NCBI GenBank assembly: GCA_037176845.1
Contig: JAYKXP010000046.1
Span: 248,001 to 312,000 of the forward strand
Direction of reading: 5' to 3'
DNA length: 64,000 nucleotides
Source: Paramarasmius palmivorus
Taxonomy: Eukaryota > Basidiomycota > Agaricomycetes > Agaricales > Marasmiaceae
Positions 36,324 to 45,600 of the stretch are shown piece after piece. Within the stretch, counting starts at the first letter, position 1. Every line of letters starts with the position of its first letter. The position numbers and the translations under genes are program-made. The notes under the pieces are model-generated. The model had not been told where the DNA came from and made no database searches. It saw nothing but the letters and a program-made list of their open reading frames with translations.

Positions 36324-37840
36324 TTCTGAGGGTGCCGATGGAGGTGGTCAAGCGAGTCCCTTTCGTTCCACACCTATTAAAAGCAAATCCTGAATGCACC
36401 AGCCCGAGATAACCAATAGACACTGTCGCCGGGTAGGTTGGTGAACCACCGAGGTCCAAAAGGGTCAAGTGATTCTAAAGATAGGAACGACAATTGAACG
36501 TCCTCGATTCTGGATTCTTTTTCTCTCCCGCATTGCGTCAGCGGGATGCCAATGCAGTGCTAGTTGCACACGATAAGGATTCTAAGTTTAGTCGACAATC
36601 AGTCGCAAAATTCACTCTAGGAAAAAAACTGAAGGACGTGCCATAGCGTGTCGCCATTTCCAGCGCTTGTAATAATTGTAGAATAGTTACCAGCTTTTGC
36701 CCCATTGCGCCTTTGTTTATGGTAAACAAAACCCGCCCCACCAGTCGGGATCCCGACACTCGTGCGCCTCCCGCTATGCTTCACATTTGGACCATTCAAG
36801 ATACATTAGTTTCAGTGTTTTACGAGTTGAAGGGATTCTGGGTTTTCCAGGGCTTTGTGGGCTGCAGAAAGGCAATGTCGATGGTCGTCGCAGCTGGGAG
36901 GCATGGTGTTTCGGTGGGACCAATGACGCCATCCTTTCCGGAATTGGTAGCATTCTTGTTTGTCGTCAACAAAGGCGCAAGGACGTAAAACTTGAAAACT
37001 ATTCTAGAATTATTACAAGCGCTGTCACAGGCGAAACTGGAGAATCTGAAAGTGCTGTAGTGATGGTCCTTGTTAGAGAGAAACAAGCGCCCGCGGACTG
37101 CGACCAGCTCTTCTTTCTTGCCTGCATAACCGATTTGCCGCTGTCCCTAGGCTTCGTAGGGCTTCGTTCCCCGGACGTCCACCTGTTGCCGCAAACAGTT
37201 CCTGAAGGATGCCGTCCGCGGTCGCTGCAAGTCGAAAATGCAAGCTAAACAAGACCCGAAGGCCATCGATGTATGACTGAACAGATAACCGTCAAGAATA
37301 GAATGCTTTAATTATCAAGACTGGGTCCGGTCAGGACACCCCCCAGATCCTGCACTCAAAGTGAGTAGAAATCGTAGGGGAAAGTTCATTTCGAGTTTGG
37401 AGGCAGCATCTGACCTAGCCTAACAGGCTACGAGAACAATCGCCGAACGAAGACCGTCAAGCTCATCGAGGATTCGAACTTTGGATATCATTTACCAATT
37501 GCAAAGCCTAATATTTCAATTCATATCAATCCGAGCACCCCTACGAAGGTGATTCCAAGCCGAAGAAGATCAACGCCTCCACAACGCAACATGCTATCCT
37601 CGATACCCGTGACTACTACCAATGTCGATACGGACCAACGTCGGACGACGTAGACATTTAGTTCCCTTTTCTCAGCTCTTCGGCCTCGTACCAGGTGATG
37701 CTTGTTTCAAGTTCTTTGGTTGCTGAATATCGAAGACGACGTCTTCGCATATTTTTACCCTTTTCATCGCGAAATCCAAAGAGAGTTAAAAGGCTCACTG
37801 TGAATTGCATCAACACACTGTATCCCAGCCCCAAAGCAAA
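36324..37840. other. Intergenic region with an imperfect inverted repeat
   Basis: 1.5 kb with no gene supported. It holds the promoter of the permease (left), the inverted repeat at 36662-37023, and the promoter of cerato-platanin 5 (right). Open frames across 36697-37248 follow the repeat arms and are not convincing genes. Confidence 0.5.
36662..37023. repeat. Imperfect inverted repeat, arms 36662-36732 and 36955-37023
   Basis: The outer 27 bases of the left arm (36662-36688) are the reverse complement of 36997-37023 with one mismatch. A second block at 36706-36732 pairs with 36955-36980 (shared AACAAAGGCGCAA). The arms are separated by about 220 bases. It could be a small non-autonomous transposable element or a remnant of an inverted duplication. 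No target-site duplication was identified. Confidence 0.7.
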
Positions 37841-38275
37841 ATGAAAGCAAAATCCCTTCTCGCTTCCCTCATCCTCTCCGTCCTGCCTCTGTACGCGTTC
37901 GCCGAGACCCTTGCCTATGATACCTCCTACGATGATAGGGCGGGTTCGTTGCGAACGGTCGCATGTTCCGATGGCGAGCACGGACTCATCACTCGCGGCT
38001 TCACGACATTTGGCTCGCTCCCCAGCTTCCCGCGTATCGGGGCAGCTCAAGCAGTAACTGGCTGGAACAGTGCAGCCTGTGGGTCATGTTGGGAAGTTAC
38101 ATACACTAATTCCTCTGGGATCGCAAAAAGCATCAATATCACTGCCATCGATGTTGGTTCCGGCTTCAACCTCGCCCAAGCTGCAATGGACCAGTTGACC
38201 AATGGTCATGCTGTTGAATTCGGGAGGGTCAATGTGACCTCTAGACAGGTCAATGCATCTGCATGTGGACTGTAA
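37841..38275 (+). CDS. Cerato-platanin 5, intronless
   Basis: Single exon, 144 aa. The ATG at 37841 starts the signal peptide; a frame-open ATG at 37805 would add a polar stretch before it and is unlikely. The mature part starts near TLAYDTSYDD, with the four cysteines in ACSD, ACGSC and ACGL and the family stretch AIDVGSGFNLAQAAMDQL. It is most similar to cerato-platanin 3 in the second half, yet lacks its intron. It converges with carboxypeptidase 2, whereas cerato-platanin 3 lies downstream of carboxypeptidase 1. Confidence 0.92.
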   Translation: MKAKSLLASLILSVLPLYAFAETLAYDTSYDDRAGSLRTVACSDGEHGLITRGFTTFGSLPSFPRIGAAQAVTGWNSAACGSCWEVTYTNSSGIAKSINITAIDVGSGFNLAQAAMDQLTNGHAVEFGRVNVTSRQVNASACGL

Positions 38276-38523
38276 CCGTAAGCTGTGGTAATTTCATCCT
38301 GGATCGCGAGAATGCTAACGAGAAAACAGCTATTTCCTACTCTTCACCTCGGACAACCGGATGTGGACAATGGGTGCAGACGTCACTTATAAACGGACAT
38401 TTAAATATAAATATCATTTCGTGTTTCCTCTAGGTTACTAAGAGCGATGGGTTAAAGACAATGTATATCATGATTCTCATAACTGAGTACTTCTACCATC
38501 AACTGAACACTGGGTCCAATTCC

Positions 38524-40439
38524 TTACGACAAGGGCACATCTGCAATCCAACGGGTGATCATATCTAAAGCGGCAGATGGCTGGTCATAGGGAACCATGT
38601 GGCTAGGGAACCAGCCGGTCAAACACTGCTGGTATTAGATAAACGAAGGAAACTCACCCAGCCTCATAGACTTGTACGAACGTGACATTTCCGGCGGTGA
38701 AACCTGCACCTCCAGCACTACGAACTTCACCTGCCTGACGACCGGTAGCATCGTCAACCCAGGGAATAGACTTGGCTTTGGTGAACTCGGCTTTGAACTT
38801 GGTATCCAACTCCTCGACCCAGCGCTCGTTACCAAGGTAGTTGCACATCATATCTGCAAGCAGTAATCATCAATGGTACGCCCCAGAAAAGGCAAGAAGT
38901 ACATACCAGCATTGCCGGCATAGACAAGGAGACGAACACCCTCGTCGATGAGTTCAGGTAGCAGCAAAGCACTGTTGTGCATTCCATCGCCTTGCATCGT
39001 GAACGCTTGGTTGACTTCCATATTGCACGACTCAAAGTCACGGCTGGGGTTGGCACCCAAAGCGGCCTTGTTCTTGGGGTCGTTCATCCATACATCAATC
39101 CATTCCATTTGCTTGTAGCAGAGTTGACCGTCCTTGGAACGATCACATTTTTTGCGAACGTCGTATGGATTGAGTCCGGTTTCTTTTTGGGAAAACTGTC
39201 AGCGACTCCACTGATTAAGTGAAAATGACGTACGCATCAAGGGTCCCATGAGCTGAGAGTTGCAGTAGAGCACGGCTGGAACACAGGTGAATCGAGAGTT
39301 GTAGTTGTAGCACGAATCGATCAAACGCTGGCAGGTGGGGACCTTGCTGAAGGAGCAAGGGATACCGATTAAATATCAGCTGAAATGATAATAAACCAGA
39401 TCAACGTACGTTCTCAAGGCTGCGCATTGTGGTGAATCTGGACTATCATAAATGGGGTAGGGTCCATCGCAAACGTAGTCGGGGATTGAGCCATATTGAA
39501 TCTTGGGGTCAGTGAGACCGTTGGCCAAGATTACCGAAGCCAAGTTGATATGCTTGAGAGCTGGATTGGGAGCGAATGAGAGCTCCTTGTTCTGCTTGTG
39601 TACTACATTGGCAATGTTAGGTCCGTAGGTACCGCCGTAACTCTCCGCGGCGATATGGAATGGCTGGGTGGAGTATTCAGGGAAGCGGTTGAGGAAGAGT
39701 TCGAGGAAAGCATAAACGTCCTTTCCAGCGACAGGACTGGTGTTCACAGTGTTGCCGTCCTCATCATACGAGTATCCGACCTGAACCGGTTGATCGAGGA
39801 AGATGATGTTGGCATGTTTGTTCCAGCTGTAAGGGTTGTAGGTGGTGTTGTGACCTTCACTCGAGATGCTACAGGGACCTAATTCGAATAGAAGACCAGT
39901 CGAAGAGCTGCATCCTGGTCCTCCATTCAGCCATAGAATAAGGGGCGCGTCTTTGGGCGCGGTTCGTGACTCAAAGAACCTGGCGAATAGCGTAAGAAGC
40001 AATTCCGGCGACAGGGGTTTACCACTCACCAGAAGAACAAGTGTTTGGTCTGAGAAATATCAAGGTATCCAGAGTACTGTTTGACTTGCGGGTCGCAGAG
40101 CTTTGGCTCGGTAACTCGAAGCTGGTGCTCGTTGAATGAAGGATGAGATACAAGTTCATCTAAACAAAAGCTCCGTCAGTCGAAAGGTTGGTAAAACCTT
40201 AGAAGAAACGTACAAAGCAGGTCATTCTGTTTGATGTATTCTTTCCCATCATGATACCACTTCTCCATATTGGCTTTCCCCCGGAGAACGGCTGCCTTGG
40301 TTTCATCCAGAAACTGTTCAGCGGTGTCCCTGAAATGACCTAGAGGTAGTTCCAGGTTACCTAAAACATGCTGGCCGGGTGCTGGCGAAGCTAGTACGAT
40401 TGATAAAGATAATAGCGGCAGAAGTAGGGAGGACTTCAT
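38524..40439 (-). CDS. Serine carboxypeptidase 2 (family S10)
   Basis: Multi-exon S10 gene from ATG 40439 to TAA 38524, close relative of carboxypeptidase 1. Signal peptide [18 protein letters not shown], then the oxyanion motif [10 protein letters not shown], the nucleophile in AESYGG (Ala replaces the usual Gly two places before Ser), the acid across an intron in [12 protein letters not shown], and the His in GHMVPYDQP. The last intron present in carboxypeptidase 1 (after the AAL of the final helix) is absent here. It should remove C-terminal residues from peptides in the vacuole or outside the cell. All motifs are intact and no frame break was seen. Confidence 0.92.
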
Positions 40440-40562
40440 GGTGGTCGACTGTCAAGGTCTCCTGGCACCGGCAGGGTTGCTGCGTGGGTAGGCGTGGGCG
40501 CGTCATCAGTATTGGCCAAAACGGGTGTGATAAGATAACACGCTTTCCTCTGAACCACCACC

Positions 40563-40673
40563 ATGACTTCTCAAGTACCCTCGACGAGAACGCTGGATCA
40601 TATCGTTCATCTTACACCACCAGGCTCTGTCGATGAGACTACAAGGCAGTTCAAGAACCTCGGCTTTACGTAG
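40563..40673 (+). pseudogene. Truncated glyoxalase-like first exon
   Basis: A 36-codon frame begins MTSQVPSTRTLDHIVHL and continues TPPGSVDETT, RQFKNLGFT before a stop. This closely resembles the start of fungal proteins with a glyoxalase-like domain, where LDHIVHLTPPG and QFxxLGF open the first beta-alpha unit. No continuation (normally a Gly-His-Ala-Asp rich second strand) was found downstream in any frame, so it appears to be a broken copy sharing a divergent promoter region with carboxypeptidase 2. The assignment is from memory of the family and is moderate. Confidence 0.5.
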
Positions 40674-40859
40674 GCCTTTTATCATGATGAACTCGACTTG
40701 CATCAGACACTTGCTGGAGTGGGCCACCGAAACGGCGGCAAGTCGAGTCCTCGGAGGTGGGAGACAAGTTGAACCGAGCGCTAAGGTCATACGCAAGCCA
40801 GTACACAATGATGATATACAGTGTTTCTCTTCACAGTTCGCTACTGTTACAATGCGACA

Positions 40860-41359
40860 TTACATCCTCGAATCTACCTTCTGAGCTGCTTCCTCTATCA
40901 GAGGCTTTATTACTTCATTCCAGGCATTTGGGTTGTCTATGGCAAATATTTCGTGATGTTTAACCTTGCCTGTCGGGTAATATTAATTACATAGATTATA
41001 GGCTTCGAGAGTACCATCTACTAACATCCATAGCAAAAGTCTTTGATTCTTGGGAATCCCATATCGTCAAGGCGTTGATGAACGACAGTTTCTAGGCAAA
41101 GGTCAGAACTCATTCTAGATCGTCGTAAGAGGTTAAGACTAGAACTTGCCCACTCGATGAGAACAGTTCACGAAAACCGGGTCTGAGTACCATTCAGCCA
41201 TCTTCTTCGGGCACTTCTTCCATTCCTTCATCCGAGTACGAGGTGGCCTACACGTTCTGCCCACTTTGTAGAGGTAGAAAGGCCCATGCTTGTCTACAAG
41301 GCGGTAACAATACAGCCAGCCCTTTTTCTCGGATTTCGACAGACGTTTATTGAGGGAAA
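40860..41359 (-). CDS. T5orf172 / DUF1766-like protein (GIY-YIG-related fold), 5' end unresolved
   Basis: Three clear minus-strand exons: 41359-41150, 41091-41026, 40969-40860. They encode KKGWLYCYRLVDKHG, YLYKVGRTCRPPRTRMKEW, SHRVETVVHQRLDDMGF, and a tail CKVKHHEIFAIDNP ending at TAA 40860-40862. The Y-K-V-G-R-T and R-V-E-x-x-V-H signatures fit the T5orf172/DUF1766 (meiotically upregulated gene 113) family, which is related to GIY-YIG nucleases. The first intron seen here uses a GC donor (GCAAGT). An upstream exon may end at about 41410, but no start codon could be assigned. The role is unknown; a nuclease-like function is only suggested by the fold family. Confidence 0.6.
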
Positions 41360-41409
41360 CTGAAACCTTTGACTTCCATTTTCGTCTTGCTGAACGTCGT
41401 CGTTTCTAC

Positions 41410-42675
41410 AGGTACGGCTTGCACGAGACAGGAAACGTAGCGCGTTGTAGAACGTACCGGATGATAGACCATTGAATGACTTTTGCGTATGATTGAAGAG
41501 GAGCAGACTAAGACGGACTGAGAAAGCGGAAGATTTGGAACAAACAAGGATAATGATCAGGGGGGGCGTCGATTCAGCAGAGAGAGGGACGCGTTTATCG
41601 TGCGGGAACGAGAGAGAGAGCGTCTTGCTTGAACCTAAATCGGAAGGAGAAAAGGTGTGTTTGCGAGAAGAGCTCTGGAAGCGGGTAGAAAGACTAGAGG
41701 AACGACCGCCGAAGATGAGAACTGGGAGGAGATATTAGTAGCGCGTATTGGCAAGGCTCAGACCTTCGAAATTGAGCCGGTACGTCTAAGTCGGTCTCTG
41801 GTTTGATAGATGGTATAGAAAAGTCTTTTTTTTCGGGTATGCATGGTAAACTGGTTTATCATATTATCGGATATCGAATATCACAAACAGCTACTGAGAA
41901 ATTTATTAGATAGCGGGCATTTGACGGTTAGCGACAAACACGTACTTTATACTAGGCTATTTGTGCATATTGCTGTTCCCAATAATCAACTGGTCGATAA
42001 AATGCCGTACTAGGATAACAAAACACGAAGCTTGATATTTGTGAGTCGAGGTTACAGTAGTAGCTGGATCGTGTGCTTACCAGGTAATGCATTTTCTTAT
42101 GATGATTTCTGAGCAGTGGGGTAGATTTGGTCCTATCATAGAGTTGTCACCAGTGGAGATAGCTTAAGACGGAAAAAAAGTGACCACCTGAAGTAGGCCC
42201 CCACACTGGTACTCACTGGTACTCACTGGTACTCTTCCTTGTGTCGCTGTCGAACAGGCACCCAAAAAAATTTTTTTGAATTGTTCGATTGCCCCGAAGG
42301 ATCCAGAGGGGGGGAGAACGAAAGTCCAAGTGCAGGAGAACACGTCGTCTACATACACGCACGTTAGGATATATAAAACGAGACAATCAAAACGTACCTA
42401 ATCGTCGAACCCGCTCTGGAGGAGTTACGATTCTATTGTGTAAGGACATTATTGAGATGGCTTTTCCTTCGGGACTGAGTACTGAGCACTGAGGAGCTGC
42501 AGGAGCAGTCCTCCGGCTGTCAGCGTGATGATGGTGAACAGCGAAGGGTGCACATCCACGTGGTATACCAAGGGCGTTTAATGCCTCGTGACCACTGGAC
42601 TGTCATTCCTCCGAGCTCCATTCACGGCGTGCCTGCGAAGTCGAGATGTAAGTCTGATATTCTGTGAGTGAAGCA
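41410..42675. other. Intergenic, low-complexity region downstream of the Helitron ORF
   Basis: No gene supported. It includes A/T runs, a perfect 16-base palindrome at 42263-42278 (C, seven A, seven T, G), a 10-base tandem repeat at 42204-42233, and small hairpins at 41755-41778 (GGCTCA / TGAGCC) and 42491-42513. The Helitron 3' terminus is expected in this stretch, but I could not fix it. Confidence 0.5.
42204..42233. repeat. Tandem repeat, three copies of a 10-base unit
   Basis: CACTGGTACT is repeated three times without interruption. Confidence 0.9.
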
Positions 42676-45600
42676 TTACTGATCACCACGGAGTTGTAGA
42701 GCATATATTGCTACAGACGCTACTTTCCCGCGGCAGACCGAAAGGTTGAGGTTACGGTCAATAAGATCCCCATTGTATTGCCATTCACCACCATACAGCA
42801 TCCCGTCATAGAACCAAACTCCATAATTCTCGTCTACCACCCTAGCCGTGAAGTGACTTTCTCCATAATAGATGACACCTTTCAATCTATAATCAAACGA
42901 ACTCGAAGAAACGGGTAGCTGGATTACCATGTCAATATAAGGTACATGGCGGTTGTTCAGGTCGAACGCTACGACGGGGGGTGCCTCTATGAAGGATAGA
43001 TGAAGTCGAAGAGGTTGAGGGCATGAACTAGTGTCACACTGGTATGCGGATCTCATAGTAATGTCTCTTGCCCATTGTGAGATTGAATGAACTGAATGCT
43101 CTCCATGTAGATAAAGGATGGGGATGGCGTTTGACGACGTATGTGGCTCCCGTGTAGCACGATGTCCGGTCTCACACACGTACTCTGCCTGTATCAAAGG
43201 ATGGTCAGCCTCAAAGAGTCTTTCAAGGACGTCATTAACAGCAGCATATCTTCCTATTCTGAACGTCGTTGGATCAACAAGTGAAAGTTGCGTTCTCAGG
43301 TTGTTCCGAACTTCACTTATCCTAACCTCCTGGTTCTCACATCGCAAAAAATCATCCTCCAAAGTCGCCATCAGATTATTGTTATAGGCATTCAGACGTA
43401 TTTGGCGTCCATACATTGCGCGAGTCTGTTTCCAGATACTATGAACAATAACAAAAACTGCATCGTAGGCACAGCTATTGTTCTCCCATACCGGGCCTAA
43501 GGGGTTATGACTCGGATTACTTTCTGTTCTAGGTCGCTTACTCGGTGTACCGTCATCTTTGTTGTTCTTTCTTTTAGCAGGATTTTGACTTTGGGATGCC
43601 GGCTGTGTTTTCGTCGTGCCAAAGACGTGCGATAGGTCGTTGATCGGGCGCTTTGGACGTTTAAAAGGTCTACTTACTGGTGTTACTTGTGATCGCTGCT
43701 TTCGCTTTGTACTGGTCCTCATCTGGTTTGTCTCGGTCAACATTGAACGTTCATGATCAATAAGTTTATATCTGACCTCCTCTAGATCCAGCGGAATATA
43801 TGGGTCTCTCTTGGACCATCTAATTGACGGATGAAGACCTTGTGGCATAAACTCGCTTCCTACAGTATCCCTAAAACTCTTGATCAACGTCTCTCTTCTA
43901 TCTCCTTGCACCGTATCAGGCAGTTCCTCGTTGAATCGGCGTTTTGTAATCTCATCCAGAAGTTCTAATTCTCGGTATTCCTGGCGTATTGAACCTTGAA
44001 GGCCTCCCCTGATCTTGTTCGGATCAAAGCCTTGTAAAATGATTGTACCTTTCGCAGTTGAACCCCTAGAAAGTGCTGTGTATACTCCGTGATAGTCTCT
44101 GCAGTTGTTGACATCGACAGGGTTGTGGTCTCGTGTCTTTCCCTGTGATCCGTAGTCTGTCATCGCGAAGCATAACACTATCTCGACTTGAGTACGGTAT
44201 ATACACAAGTCATCATCACTTGGAAGTCTAACGAACGTCTTTGTCGTTGTGGGGGTAATAGGTACTACATTGAGGGGCAATCCGTCTAGCTGGACGTTAG
44301 TAGGTGGATTCTTTAACTTCACGAACAAGATGTCAAGACATGGCCTGTCCAAGGGACCAGGACTAGCTCTCCAATCATACACCGTCGCCTCTTGCCCTCG
44401 TGTCACGCTGCATTCTGTAGCTACGTTGTACCGAATCATTACTGGCATTCCCATGCAAAGAGAAAGCTTGGCGGGAATAAGATTGTCTGCGGTACTGCCT
44501 GGGAGGCTCCATAAGAACCTCTGCCAGTCTCCGGTCATGGCTGGAAGGTGAACAACATTTCTTTTGTTGCCAAGTTGGGCGTCATTATCTGGGTCTTGAT
44601 TTACGCTTCCCTTCACGGGTTTAACGCCATCCTGCGAATAGAAATGGTGCAGTATCTGGCCTGTTTCCTGAGCAAAACGCTGGCAACCGATTTCATTGAA
44701 AATGTCCTTATCAGCGTTATAAGCTGTTATAATGGGGACATTACGGAATTCATCGTCGCATATAGAGGGTCTTCCTTTGATCTTGGTCGAAATCAAGGTG
44801 TTCAGGAACGCAATGTCAGCATTAGTACATTTTTTGTACCTCATGTTTTCGAGTGCAGCGCGGAACCTTCTGTCATCGGCTGATTGGTGCCTTTGACGCA
44901 TGTTTTGTCGCAGGATTACGACCGTTGTAATGTGATGCCACGCTGCCTTTCCCATCGCTTGCTCTTGTTTCCATCTAGAGGTTCCTTCTACCCCAACAGT
45001 CCGGCTATAAAGCGCTCCCGATTCATGACCTATGACTGGCGGCAGCTGTGCGAAATCCCCTGCAAATATCGAATTCATTCCGCCGAATGGAAGTTCGGGC
45101 TTATTTGTCACTTGACCTAGTCGAGCCGATATTTTGTACATTTCCTTCGCAGAAATCATCGACACCTCGTCAATGAAGACGTACTCGACCCCACGTAGCC
45201 GTTGTCTTACTTTTGGTAGGAGACTCTTGGTATTCCGTTCGCCAATTCCTAAAACAGAATGATAGGTAGAACCACCCAGTAGAGCCGCCGCGGTTCCAGT
45301 TGGAGCCATGACCATGAATTTAGAAGATTCTTGTCGACTTTGAAAGAAAGATATCACTGCTTTCAGTACTTGCGACTTTCCGGTGCCTCCCATGCCTCCG
45401 ATGTACATGCCAAGGGGTGGTGGCATTGGTAGACTTCCAACACTGACGACGTGGTTCGCTATCAGGAGAAAGGCACGTTCTTGCTCTTCGTTAAGCGTAA
45501 ACTTGCTCATAACCTCCTGAATTAGTTGCTGGTTTTTCGCTCTCCTCTGTACATTTTCGATCTTGTTATCGAAGAACTCTCTATCGATCACTCGAACTGT

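Noticed and set aside
36697..37248. 183-codon plus frame between the permease and cerato-platanin 5
   Set aside because: It follows the two arms of the inverted repeat and has no similarity to a known protein; treated as non-coding.
41493..41738. 81-codon plus frame rich in Arg and Glu
   Set aside because: Low-complexity composition, antisense to the possible upstream exon of the T5orf172-like gene; no support.
41735..41778. Candidate Helitron 3' end (TTAG followed by a GGCTCA / TGAGCC hairpin on the plus strand)
   Set aside because: It fits the CTRR-plus-hairpin pattern in reverse, but the stem is only six bases and it lies close to the T5orf172-like gene; other equally weak candidates exist.
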